64,000 bases of DNA from Sphaerolaimus hirsutus (taxonomy: Eukaryota > Nematoda > Chromadorea > Monhysterida > Sphaerolaimidae), in contig OZ038456.1 of NCBI GenBank assembly GCA_964036195.1, positions 18,848,001 through 18,912,000 of the forward strand. Reading direction: 5' to 3'. This document shows, in pieces, positions 1 to 10,929 of the stretch (its first letter is position 1; every line of letters starts with the position of its first letter). Below the pieces are notes generated by a model. It did no database searches and was not told the DNA's origin. It was given only the letters and a program-made list of their open reading frames with translations. The position numbers and the translations under genes were made by a program.

Positions 1-2718
1 TGAATTTTGTAAACTAGAAAAACACAGTACCATTTTCATGAGATTGCCTTTTGCAGTATCATTTTGCCTTTTAAGTTGACATTGTCTGTTTTCAAGAATG
101 CATAAGAATTGTAAAGTTTATCAAAACATGTCATAATTTGTCATAATAAATGTCAACTTAAGCAAAGTTGACAACAGAAACATTGTTTAAAAAGTTATAA
201 TTTAATTGACATTTTTGTGTGTGGTGTCAACTGCACTTGAAATGCTTGAAGAAGGGTAAATGTCTACTGAGGGTATCAAAAATGTCAATTGACTGAAAAG
301 TGTACGCGGCGAACGTTTTTTTTCCCAAATTTTGCATGCAGTTGACGCAAGTTTGTTGCGAACTATCTCAAATGCTGAAAACGTTCGAAAATATGCAAAT
401 TTTCAGCAGTTGACGCTGCGCTCGCCGACTTACTAAAAGTAACTTAATTAATGCAGTTTGTGTTATATTTTTATGAAATTAAAGGTGATGTAAGAGAAAA
501 ATATGACACACATTTTTCTGTAGAGAAGTTTTTGTGCGGAAACGCTTCAAAATAAAATTAGATTTTTTTTTGTGAAATTTAAAAACTTCAATTGACATCA
601 GGATTTTGTATGGAATGGATGCGAACGCATAGTTGACACACATTAAATATTAATTTTTTCAACTGCAAAATTGTTTTAGCAATAAATGTCTGTAGAAAAC
701 TAATCGTATGCATGCAAATTCGGTGTTTCCATGCGCAGGCAGCGGGACTAGATACTTCAATTACAAAGGACATTATTCCATCATAATGTTTATTTCTGCG
801 TCAGCTGATTTGAAGGTGCAGTACGTGGATATCGGTGTTCCTGGTGCTCAGTCCGATTCTGGTGTTTTGCTGACGTCTAGTTTTGGGCAAGACCTGATGT
901 CAGTTTACTTTCATTGTACTTACTTATGTATCATACATCTTATTTGACCCTTTTTCAGTTGACAAATTGGTATACATTTTGACAAATTAGTATATGCTAA
1001 TTTTTTTGCAGAAATGGCCGATTGCTGATGCCAAAACCCGCGCTTCTCCCTGGCAGTGACCCGTACGATCGAACCAACTACATCCCCAGCTGCTTTTTGG
1101 GTGACCAAGCATTTCCGTTGAGCCGCTGGTGTTTGGTGCCATTCAAAATTCAAAGATGTCATTCAAACTAATGCGGCCAACAGGCACTTCAATACAAGGT
1201 GACTGCTTCAATTTTTTTTGTTTGTGTAATAATTTTGAATGGGTGTTGTGAACTTTTTCCATGCATATTTGAACCTATATTTCTCATTCAGTTGACAAAG
1301 TATGAAGATACACAAAAATGAATTTTTTGTATCAATTGGATTTCTAATCATCTAATTATATACTTCTTTTTCAGGTTGTCTCGCGCTAGGAGAACTGTTG
1401 AATGCGTTTTCGGTATGGCCGCTCGCTGGCGAATTTTGCTGGGCACCATTTGCATGGAACCGGAACGCATCAGCAGGATGGTGATGGCGTTGTGCGTGCT
1501 GCACAACTGGCTGCAAGTGACGCGCGGCAGCACAATCGATGATCACTTCGACGAGGACGGCGATGAAAGGGAGCCACTGCAGGGCATCAGGGATCACCCT
1601 TCGCTTCGCAACCGCAATGTGAGACTTACATTTATTGTTGAATTTTAGTTTTTATTAATAATGTCAACTCCTACTGCAGCTCGATTGGCGCGCCGTGGTC
1701 GACAATATGATCGACTTAGAGCCAGCTGACCAGCGCGCTGCTGAAGCCATTCGCCAGATGAGGGGCATGCGCAAGAAGATCAAGGAGTGGATGAAAGAGG
1801 GTGATGGCAGAGTGCCATGGATAAACTGGCGCGATTGCTGAATTGACATTTTTGAAATTCAAAACCATATCAAGTATTCTAAATGTCGATAGAAACAATT
1901 TCAGTTGACACATTTGATGTATTTGTTGATGTCAATTCAGCAATATTTTTGGCTATTTACAAATTTAATTTTAAAAAATCGAAAAAGCTTACATTTCATC
2001 AAATTTTTGGTGGAGAATGTTAGGAAAAATTTTCTCTATCGATCTATAGATATAGAACTTTAATAGTTTTTGTCAAAATTTTTTAAAAAATGTTTAAATA
2101 TTAAAGCTGTGAAAAATCATATCTTTCGTTTTACAAGCTTGATTCTTTCAAAAAAAATACTGCTATGTAGTGCTTTCTTTCGCCATCATGTTGCTATCTT
2201 TGTTTTTGTTACATCGCGAAAATTTGTTTGATGAAAAATAAAATTCAATTTGAAGAAAAATATTTTTGAATCTTGCAAACAATTTTATTTAAACTTGATG
2301 TATGTATTAAAAAAATCACTGACATTTATACTACATGAAATGACTATGAAAGTAACAATTTATCACACATGTAATGAATAAAAATTTTTTCAATATCAAA
2401 AGTGAAAATATTTTTTAAAAGTGTAGTGTTCTCACGATATTTGAAAATAAAGTGGCACAAAGTCAAATTAATTATGCTCCATCGCACAACAGCTTTTAAA
2501 TCACCCAAATCGAGTTGTAGAAGGCAGGGTCAATTCGTTTCTGAAAAGGGGTTTGGTCAGTTGACTTTTCTGGTTAACTACTTGGCACAAGTAGTGGTTA
2601 AATGCCTTAACACGTTCGAAGGTAATGAAAATGTCAATTAGGAACCCGATCGCGTCAACTAAAACCTATTTGACGCTGAATTGACGCTAATTCCAGTGTC
2701 AATTAGTGTGCGCGGCCC
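1..2718 (+). mobile_element. PIF/Harbinger-type DNA transposon, left end outside window
   Basis: The segment surrounds a Harbinger transposase pseudogene and is unusually dense in TTGAC/GTCAA words on both strands (for example around 130-240, 290-420, 1,850-1,930 and 2,560-2,700). It stops abruptly at 2,718. Base 2,719 onward matches a duplicate at 30,963, whereas the preceding sequence does not. I therefore place the right end at about 2,718, with the terminus (inward) starting GGGCCGCGCACAC. A 3-bp CTA at 2,719-2,721 could be one half of the target duplication. Noncoding stretches at 1-700 and 1,850-2,718 hold only these TTGAC-rich repeats. Confidence 0.6.
739..1841 (+). pseudogene. PIF/Harbinger (HARBI1-like) transposase, partial and frameshifted
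   Basis: Four exon-like blocks fit the DDE transposase of PIF/Harbinger elements. Block 1 (739-898) begins with a tract reading YFNYKG and carries VDIGVPGAQSDSGV, whose Asp is the second catalytic acid. Block 2 (1,012-1,198) has LPGSDPY and LGDQAFPLSR and ends HFNTR. Block 3 (1,375-1,618) begins LSRARRTVECVFG, with the catalytic Glu, and continues to VLHNWL. Block 4 (1,680-1,841) runs from LDWRAV to the stop after INWRDC. Splice sites are GT/AG and phases agree at all three joins (2, 2 and 0). Inside block 2 a 7-bp direct repeat, ATTCAAA twice at 1,141-1,154, shifts the frame by +1, so the copy is probably dead. The N-terminal part with the first catalytic Asp (DGKH-type motif) was not found. 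The family makes the enzyme that cuts and moves the element. Confidence 0.85.
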
Positions 2719-4279
2719 CTATACATATTGACATTAAATTATTTACGACCCACTGTGCCATATTTATTTAAGATGTATCGCACTTCGCTGTTCAGTAAGA
2801 TGTTGAATTTCATTGACGCTCAGCGAAGCGAAACATAAGTGGACCAAACCTGTATAATATCATGTCTGCCGACTATATGTTGAACATAATATTTGGTTAG
2901 ACAAACATAAGATTTGGATTCACAAACATAAGATTTGGATTCGCAAACATAATATTTGGATACACAATTGACCCTTTGGGACTGACCATTGGTGCTGGTT
3001 CCGCAAGTGGGAAAGTTAAGTGTCAAGTTAAAAAGTCAAGAGTAAAGTAAAACGTCAAACTTGTCAACTTGGCGTGTTGACTTTTATTTACTTTGTTTTA
3101 ATGATGATTTTACAGTATTGATGACTGATGAGAGAGAAAGTGATGTTTGTTCTACTAAAACAGTGTATATTGTGTATTGTAAAAATATATTTATCATTTT
3201 TTATATTTTAATAATTTGACAACTTTGGCATCGAATTTTCACCATTTGCAGCTAAAAATCGAGCATGGACAACGGTGTATGTAAAAAAGTTTTAAAAACC
3301 TATGGTCTTTAAGATTTGTCTGCTCCAGACTTACGGATAGAACCGTATCAATATTGTCGATAACTAGCATACCCACCTTTTTAATATCCTTTGATAGTTA
3401 CACAAAAATCATTTTTTTAAGTTACCTATAGGTAACACTTCAACGAGTTTCTGTCACATTTCATTAGCTGCAATGAAATGTTCTACAGTTTCCGCTTATA
3501 TTCAAAATACCGTATATCCTCCCCCATTGAATACCCCCTCCCGTCTAATAAATATTAACTATAAAAATAAACTTTCCTCTCGAATTAGTTAATTAGTCTT
3601 GTACCCTTTTTGACTAATTCACTAATTTTCGAGTTAACCCCCCCCCCCTTCAAAAATGTGCGGTAAAGTGCGGTATTTTTAATATTTTGTAATGTTTTCA
3701 AATGTAATTCTTCCGGAGATTTCTTCAGTGCTAATTGTGTTAACTTATTTATATGTTTTATCAATGTTTTATGTTTTTATCAATAGCCATGAAATGTGCC
3801 AATCGGTGCCAATTTTTACCGTTTTATTTTTCAAACGATTTTAGTCACTAAAATCATATTCCTAAGTGTTTTTCCTATCAACTTGCTCGACTATGAACTG
3901 TGAAAAATACCTATTTGTGTTACATGCCATAAAAATCCTAGGATATAATCTGCTTAACATCCAAATACACGCGAGAACGCAATCGCATTGATGCAGGAAT
4001 CCCCTATGGATTAAAACATGGCAGTGAATGTGTGTCCTTGAAACTCGATGATAAATACTCTAATTTTTTCCATTGTAAATTTATATATAAAGCGGATTAT
4101 AAGTACCGTTTTGAAAGTTTCGATATTTTCTGTAAAACCGTTCCATTTATTTGACTCTACTAAACTCGAGTTACTTGTTGGTGTACAATTTTGCACAGTT
4201 TCATTGGAACACTGATGGGTAAAGTTCGAATTTCATTGGACGCATCCCACTCATTTCGATCCTTTTAAACGGAATGAAA

Positions 4280-4672
4280 CCACCGTATTTGCTCGAATTA
4301 CCCCGCTTGAATTGACCCCCTTGGAATACCCCCCGTCTGAGCGGGCTGTGGGTAACCCCCCCCTCGAAACACCCCCCTGGTCTGGAATAATGCAAATGTA
4401 CATCATGTATGAATTGATGTATGAATTGCTTCCAATTGGCATCGTAGTCGCGCCACACAGACTAGTTTCTGTAGACTCATACGTAAATGTTCAGATATAT
4501 CCCGTTTTGCCACATAAATACCAGTTTTGGGTAGTTAAAAGCCTATTCTTTACTATGTTCCTCCACCAAAATTTCTGCTGAAATAATAACCCCCTCGAAT
4601 TATACCCCCTCAAAAAATTTGCTGGCAGAATATTGAACCTCATGGTGGCATTTCGAGGAAATATGGTAGGTA
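4280..4672. repeat. Foldback element with ACCGTATT-type ends
   Basis: The left part starts ACCGTATTTGCTCGAATTACC and is followed by C-rich ACCCCC blocks. The right part ends with the near-complement GGCATTTCGAGGAAATATGGTA. Between them lie remnants of the same C-rich motif. The duplicate sits at about 33,350-33,748. Confidence 0.6.
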
Positions 4673-4751
4673 GGATTCCTACCTGCAGCACACATTAAAA
4701 GTAGCGTGCTTATTCCCCGCTTTATTGGCCATTTTCATTCCGACAATTGTG

Positions 4752-5100
4752 TACCGTATTTCCTCGAAGTACCCCCAGGGGGTTTATTATTTTGCCAGAA
4801 AATGTTTAGGGGTGTTAATTTGAGGATGGGGGCTTATTTAATGTTTTTTTTTATTTTGTCAGAAAATTTCGTGCAGGATCGCAGTAAAGAAAACGTCACA
4901 ACATACCCAAAACTGGTAATAAATGAGACAAAAGTACATATTTGGACATCCTGGAGGGATATATTTACAAAAACTAGTGTATGCATGCGTAGCTGCGATG
5001 CAATTTGTCAGCAATAAATACATCATGTATATTGCACACATGATGCACCTTTTTCGGGGTGGGGGTATTTCGAGGGGGGGTTATTCGAGGAAATACGGTA
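4752..5100. repeat. Foldback element with ACCGTATT ends (349 bp)
   Basis: The left end is TACCGTATTTCCTCGAAGT and the right end GAGGAAATACGGTA, which are inverted repeats. C-runs at the left are mirrored by G-runs at the right. This is one of more than a dozen members in the window. The terminal TA may be the duplicated target, but no empty site was found to prove it. Confidence 0.75.
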
Positions 5101-5873
5101 GATGTAATAGTCGCTCGAGTTTACGTCTTTCTTGTTGGTGAGGGGATGTCTAACTGCAAACAGTCACTAGTCTTGATTAATGCTATGCTTCATTTTAGTT
5201 TGTTTTTTTTCGTTGTAGGTCTGATAATTTGTGTATTTTATGTAGAATATTGATCACATGAATGCCTTGTTGTTGGACTCTGGTATTAAATTTGAAAGTA
5301 AAGTAATAAATTATATTTACAATAAAATGTTGGACGAAATTCGTTGAAAGCGCACACACTATTTAGTGAAATATATATTGACCTATATCTATATTTTGAC
5401 ATGTCTATAAATATTTACACAAATACTTCTGCAGGTAAACCTTACTTACAAACATGAACAAAGTAATTGCTTTTAAATCTTGTACTAAATCGCATAATGA
5501 AATCTACCTATGTAGGTAAATGTTCCGATTATCTGATTTATCTGAATCAGGCACATGCATTTTCCCCTCGAATTAAGCCCCCTCCCCGCAAAATTTTGGG
5601 CGAAAAAATAAAACCCTGGGGGTATTTTGAGGAAATACGGTATTCAAAAACTAGCGGGATCCTCTTGAAACCTTCGTTCCGGTTTCACAGTATTCTACAC
5701 TTTTAAACATAGACTAATATTCACCGACGGACATTGATTATCAAGCCCCTCAAAAACAGATGTGATACTATGCTGTAAGAATGCCGGTCAACCTTCCATC
5801 AGACAATAAATCAGCCACAAAATCCCACACAACCTATTAACATGCTGATTGAAATTCAAGTGTGCTGTCAAGA

Positions 5874-6588
5874 GGTCCGGCACCCGCTGATTTCTGAGCT
5901 GTGGGACAGTGGGAGCGGTATAAATCTGAAATTTTTGGGATGTGTTACCAACACCACTTCCCTACTATACATTATTCAATAATGTGAGATTAACGTGAAA
6001 AATTTCTCAAAAATTCGCTTATTCTCCAAAAAAAACACCACTCCCCAATAGATGGATGACAAAAAATTCACTTTTTGGAACTTTTTTAGACACTTGAAGA
6101 GATGGTTTACGATACTTTAAAGCGGAGGATTTGATGTTTAAAGTTATGTAAAGAACCATACCTCTAAAATGCCTGCATTGCAAAATTTACTTAGGGCGAA
6201 TTTTATGACATCATAATGACATCATTGCAGGAACAAAAATTTGCAAAATTTACACTTTGAAATTCCCCCAAGTAAATTTTGCAATGCATGCATTTTAGAG
6301 GTTATGCATTCTTTACATACCTTTAAACATCATACCCTTCCCTTAAAAGTATCGTAAACCATCTCTTCAAGTGTCTAAATAATAAAAAAGTTCCAAAAAG
6401 TGAATTTTTGGTCATCCATCTATTGGGGAGTCGTGTTTTTTTGGAGAATAAGCGAATTTTTGAGAAATTTTTCATGTTAATCTCACATGATTGAATAATG
6501 TATAGTAGGGGAGTGGTGTTGGTAACACATCCCCAAAATTGTAGATTTATACCCCTCCCACAGCTCAGAAATCAGCGGGTGCCGGACC
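5874..6588. repeat. Long foldback element, GGTCCGGCACCC ends (715 bp)
   Basis: The whole stretch pairs with itself. GGTCCGGCACCCGCTGATTT at the left is mirrored at 6,569-6,588, and the arms stay complementary to the centre near 6,230 (for example ATCTCTTCAAGTGTCTAAA on the right arm against TTTAGACACTTGAAGAGAT on the left). It contains no coding sequence. It lies just downstream of the channel gene's stop codon. No clear target duplication was seen. Confidence 0.8.
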
Positions 6589-6702
6589 TGCGGGACACCA
6601 AAAAAGCCAAAAAAATTTTTTGCATTTAGGGCGACCCACCGTGAGAGGGGTCGCCGCGACCCCCCAAATTCATGAGAAGTAGAGGGGGGTTGCAACAATG
6701 GC

Positions 6703-6943
6703 CCTACACACACTAGTTTTCACCGTGACCGATGTGAAAACTGAAATGGCGACATGGCGACATCCAGCCTACCCTTATTGTATGCTTTATGTGTTTTAGT
6801 ATTCACATTTTCATATTAAAAGTTTCAATAATTGAAATTCTCATAAAAATAAATTAAAATCATTCAACCGTGTTGATTAATCTGCATTTGAAATAAATTC
6901 AGTTTTCCCACGAAGTCACGGTGAAAACTAGTGTGTGTGTAGG
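6703..6943. repeat. Foldback element CCTACACACACTAG (about 240 bp), copy 1
   Basis: Inverted ends CCTACACACACTAGTTTTCA and TGAAAACTAGTGTGTGTGTAGG enclose AT-rich sequence. Other copies lie at 13,734-13,957 and 17,630-18,319, the last interrupted by another insertion. Confidence 0.75.
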
Positions 6944-7075
6944 CACATTACCTCCCCCGAGTTTCAGCTTATGGCGCGCCCTAGAACTGGAGATAGGGTG
7001 TCACAAGTACGATCAAAAATAGGGTGCCGGACGTGACCGGGAAGGTGTTTATATAGGTGTTATAAATTTTTACAA

Positions 7076-9428
7076 CTAAGCAAGTTTTCCTGTAATCAAT
7101 GTCACTATCACTTGTACCATTGTGAACATCACTTCCAAAATTGTAAACACTGACATTCCAATGATCAAAGCGAGAATACCACCAATTTTGGGAATTAGAT
7201 CAAGCGGCTGTGTGTTAAGGATTTGGTTTTAATTTTTTAATATTTGTGCGTTTTTTCTGGGGATGTCTAGATTGTCAAAATGAGTTTTGAACGACATGAC
7301 ATTTCATTGTTTAAAAGATTTTTTTAGCCGCTTAATATGCATTATGCAGGAATGCTTTCCATTTGTATTCGGTATGATATAATTATGTAGTGTATTTCCT
7401 CCAAATACCCCACACCCCCTTGAATTAACCCCCTTGAAATACCCCCAGGTCCTTTCGAGCTGAGGAAAAAAATAACTCCCCTCGGAATACACATGCAAAA
7501 ACTGAATTTTTTCTATCAAAATGACAAACAGGGAATGCTGGTACTTCCTGGGTAACTTTGTACAGCATATCCTCAATATACACATGAACACGTGCAAGTC
7601 TAGTGAACTCATTGTGTAGGCAGTGTGCCTTCTCAGTTAAATTATTGAATTTGCATTTTTCTATATCCTTGCCATAATTTGTGTGGGAAATGTGGTGGTT
7701 TGTTGTCACCTTTCTGTAAGTTTTGAATGTTATTTAAATATTAATGTTATATACACTATATGTTATATCAGAAAAATGCAAAATGTTATAATACTCACGT
7801 GCATTTATCTGGACAATGGCAGTCCCTCATAGCGGCGTCAATATCGCTCAGCGCTTTATTGCAACACTGATAGTCACTCACAGTGCAATGTCTGGGGGAT
7901 TTTTTATGAACTTTTATGGTTCTTTGTGAAGTGGTCATTTTTTCAAAATCGAAATTGCAGATAATGCTTGCCTGATGTCAGTCTGCTGAGGTCGATCATA
8001 TCTTGGATCGGTGCATTTGCAAATTTTCATCACTCTTTTTTGCATGCAAGTTCTTTGACAGCCCTGGAAATTAATTTCATGTGACTTCTTGAACAATTGT
8101 GAATAAATACAATGATGGTATAAAATAGCCTTTTGACCTTTGAAATATTGGGGTCAATTCCGCAAGTGGAGAAGTAAAAATGCAACTTTAAATAATGTCG
8201 CCCACAAAACTATTTTTGCTCTTCTAAAAAATATCAACTGTGTCAACCATTTTTTAAAAAGAACAACCATATGTGACTTTTTTCAAATATTGTCCTAATA
8301 AACTTTTTAGGCTGTATAGCTAACAAACCTCAACGGAGTAGAGACCTGTGTAGAAATAATCTGGGACTTCACTGGGATCATCTGCACAGCTGCCATACAT
8401 CCCACCAAGCTTTACACTTTTGTCCTGGTATAAAAAAATAATTGAAAGTGAGTAAAAATCGACAGTAGACCCAAATATGACTTACAAATTTGATGCCAAT
8501 GTGTGTGCTTTGCCCAGCTGCCACCATTGTTCCTGGTGATTCATGAAATATCACTTCACCATGTTCATGTGTGAAAATTCTGGCACCATTGTTCTCTACC
8601 CAAGGTAGGTAGGATTCAACCATTGTGTCAAATATGAATTCTAGGCCTGCTTGTGTATATTTATAAATGTGTGAATTTATTTCAATTTTAAATAATCAGG
8701 CATGGGTGTGTTATTGAAATCTTTAGTTTAAAGTTATTGCAGTTATATTCCAATTGAGCTTTTTCTCCACTAATTCAAGGGGACTTGTCATTGTTCAAAA
8801 GTCATACAATATATCCCATTGCTATGTATGTAAAATGTGTCATCTTATGTCTGTAAAAAGTGAAATGATGCCAAAATTATTGCTGAGAAATGAAAGTTTT
8901 ACCTGCATGAAGTCCTGGTCCAACCATCATGTGTGGCTCTTCAGTTTCATTTGCATTGAATCTAACACATGTACCCACTGATTTTTCATAATACACTGAC
9001 AGGTCACTTTTGTCACTGTAAAAATTGCTGATGTATTGTTATTTTTTGAGTTATATTTTTTACAGATATACTTTTTACTGAAGTTTTACCCACTTCTCAA
9101 TGTGTCACTGTAGCACAAAAACTACTAAAATAACAGTGGGAAAATATTGTTGGATGGTAGATTTGATGCTGCCTCTAGATTTTCAGATTTTGTGACCATT
9201 GTATTTGGGTGATTTTCAGCTTGATAGGTTATTTTTACAAGAAGAGATTCTTTTGAGTAAAACATACATGTAACAAGGTGCCTCATTGAATTTGCATGAA
9301 TGAAGCAAGTCATCAATGTCCCAGCTAGCATTCAGCCTTTCCTCTTCACTGAGTAGATCTACTTGAAATGTAATTGCCACACCAATAATGGCACTCAATG
9401 CACGTGAAGCTGCAGTTTTTGAGTAGGT
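7076..9428 (-). CDS. DEG/ENaC cation channel: ectodomain and second membrane segment
   Basis: Eight exons on the minus strand join in frame: 9,428-9,268; 9,015-8,903; 8,646-8,486; 8,424-8,329; 8,063-7,972; 7,891-7,799; 7,713-7,530; 7,207-7,076. In order they give DIDDLLHSCKFNEAPC, a GTCVRFN block (usual YGxCYTFN), GLEFIF...ENNGARIFTHEH with VAAGQSTHIGIKF, YGSC...YSVEGCQRTC, CKCTDPRYDRP, HCTVSDYQCC...CHCPDKC, VHVYIEDMLYKV, and the pore segment IGGILALIIGMSVFTILEV with the GxS filter motif, then a stop. These are the hallmark Cys and pore motifs of amiloride-sensitive/degenerin channels, which form trimeric sodium-permeable plasma-membrane channels. Phases agree at every join. The intron 7,971-7,892 is GC/AG. 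The first membrane segment and cytoplasmic N-terminus were not found. Upstream exons in compatible phase encode EGF and lectin domains. Confidence 0.9.
7388..7490. repeat. Partial ACCGTATT-family element in a channel intron
   Basis: GTATTTCCTCCAAATACCCC followed by CCCTTGAATTAACCCCC-type blocks lies in the last intron of the channel gene (7,208-7,529). Only the left half of a foldback is present. Confidence 0.5.
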
Positions 9429-9611
9429 CTGCATTGTGGGATGTTTTTTTGGTGGATGATGTGTGATGGCACTTGACTTGGATTTGAATTTCAAATTGAA
9501 ATGGATTTTGAGCCGTTTTGGCGTCATTGAGACTATGGATGTAAATAAAAATCACTTGGGAATAGTAACTTCACAAGGATGCGTGGAGGCCGCTCAGCTA
9601 TCTGTCCTGAG

Positions 9612-10057
9612 CAGGGACGTATCCAGGATTTTTGAGCGGGGGGGGGGCTGCTTGTTTACGGGGGCCGGCGAACGGGGGGGGCTCAGCCCCCCCCCCCTAA
9701 ATTTTATCCCTATATCGGGTCGGAGAGGCGTTTTGGCGCTAGCGACATACAAAGGCGCCACGCCATGGCGCTTTTGGCGTTGGCGCCAGCGCCAAGAACC
9801 GCTTTATATGTATGTAAATATGCATACATATACAACGAAATTCGCAAAAATGCGTTCATTTCCAAGGATATTGGCTTACAGAGGCCGATCCGCTGAAAAT
9901 ACAATGCATGGGGAAGAAATTGCGTGCTTGCGCGCAAAATTTTTAAGAGACATCGAAAAATATATAGGAAAAGTTGCAATTTCCGGAATTTTTTAGGTCT
10001 GACCCCGGGAAGGGGGGGGGCTGCAGCCCCCCCCGCCCCCCCCTGGATACGTCCTTG
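9612..10057. mobile_element. hAT-like element, CAGGGACGTATCC ends, TSD GTCCTGAG
   Basis: The ends CAGGGACGTATCCAGG and CCTGGATACGTCCTTG are inverted. The 8-bp duplication GTCCTGAG sits at 9,604-9,611 and 10,058-10,065. The interior has long G and C runs (GGGGGGCTGCAGCCCC type) and GGCGCCA words. It has no coding capacity. An 8-bp duplication with CAG ends fits the hAT superfamily. Confidence 0.88.
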
Positions 10058-10345
10058 GTCCTGAGGTAAAACTATTAGCTGCTATCCCCTAAATTCACCA
10101 CTTCTAACACGGCCAACTATCTATCTATGTGGAGCCATTTTTAGTGAGATTGTACCTATCTTCGCTCAAAAAAGCTTATTTCTACAACTTTTTTTCTCTC
10201 GCATTTTTACCATCAAAATCATTTGTTCATGTGCCTAATTGCCTGTTTTCGGCTACTTACATATTATATACCTATTTTTAGCTACCCCATTTTTATCCCC
10301 TCCTCTGCGATTAACTATGACAAATGTTGTAATTTATTTTGAACC

Positions 10346-10763
10346 CAGGGCCGTATCCAGGGCGGGGGGGGGGGACGGGGGGGGCTGCAGCCCCCCCCCT
10401 CCCGGGGCGAGACCAGAAAGTGACCAGAAAATGCGACTTTTTCAACGTCAGCGTAAAAAATTTTGCGCGCAAGCGCGCAGTCTTCACCAGATATAAGGTA
10501 TTATCATCAGATTTGCTCCGTGTGGCCGCAAATCATTTAAAATGTTGTGCTTTTTGCTGTTTTGTATGTATATTTACATACATATACAGCGTTCCATGGC
10601 GCTGACGCCAACGCCAATGGCGCCATGGCGTGGCGCCTACTAATGGCGCCAGCGCCGTGGCGCCATTCCGCCACTATGTAGCTAAAATTTTAGGGGGGGG
10701 CCCCCTCGCCGGGCTCCGTAAACAAGCAGCCCCCCCCGCTCAAAAATTCTGGATACGTCCCTG
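10346..10763. mobile_element. hAT-like element, CAGGGCCGTATCC ends, TSD TTTGAACC
   Basis: This is the same family as 9,612-10,057. TTTGAACC is repeated exactly at 10,338-10,345 and 10,764-10,771. The arms are inverted, with GGGGCTGCAGCCCC near the left end and GGCGCCATGGCG near 10,620. Confidence 0.88.
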
Positions 10764-10929
10764 TTTGAACCCCATCACCCCCCCCCCACCAAAAAAGGTA
10801 TCTATCCCTCCAATGGAGCGATTTTCTATCTATACCTTCTAAACCCCGGGAGTGTCAAAATACTGGAAGTCCTCAAAATCGTGCATTGATGACAATTAAG
10901 TCAAAGTTGAAGGCAAAACAAAAGTCTAC

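Larger units (their letters stand above)
2719..5850 (+). repeat. Segmental duplication, copy 1
   Basis: This stretch is nearly identical, in the same orientation, to 30,963-34,961. It contains no credible gene. It holds short direct repeats of the type ACAAACATAAGATTTGGATT at 2,890-2,970, two foldback elements with ACCGTATT ends, and AT-rich filler. The extra length of copy 2 is mostly one inserted hAT-like element. The left break coincides with the end of the Harbinger element. The right break lies after CATGCTGATT. Confidence 0.9.
9575..10860. mobile_element. GATAGATAGC-theme element carrying two nested insertions
   Basis: GCTCAGCTATCTG before 9,604 resumes after 10,066, and the right part has TATCTATCCCTCCAATGGAGCGATTT near 10,800. 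Both are typical of the GATAGATAGC family found intact at 35,246-36,549. Two other elements (9,612-10,057 and 10,346-10,763) are inserted into it. The outer ends are eroded and not exactly placed. The cluster occupies the intron between channel exons at 9,428 and 10,930. Confidence 0.5.

Noticed and set aside
2880..2970. Spaced direct repeats ACAAACATAAGATTTGGATT (also near 31,142, 37,895 and 47,660), considered as a CRISPR-like array
   Set aside because: Repeats are adjacent or nearly so, there are no unique spacers of constant length, and the genome is animal.
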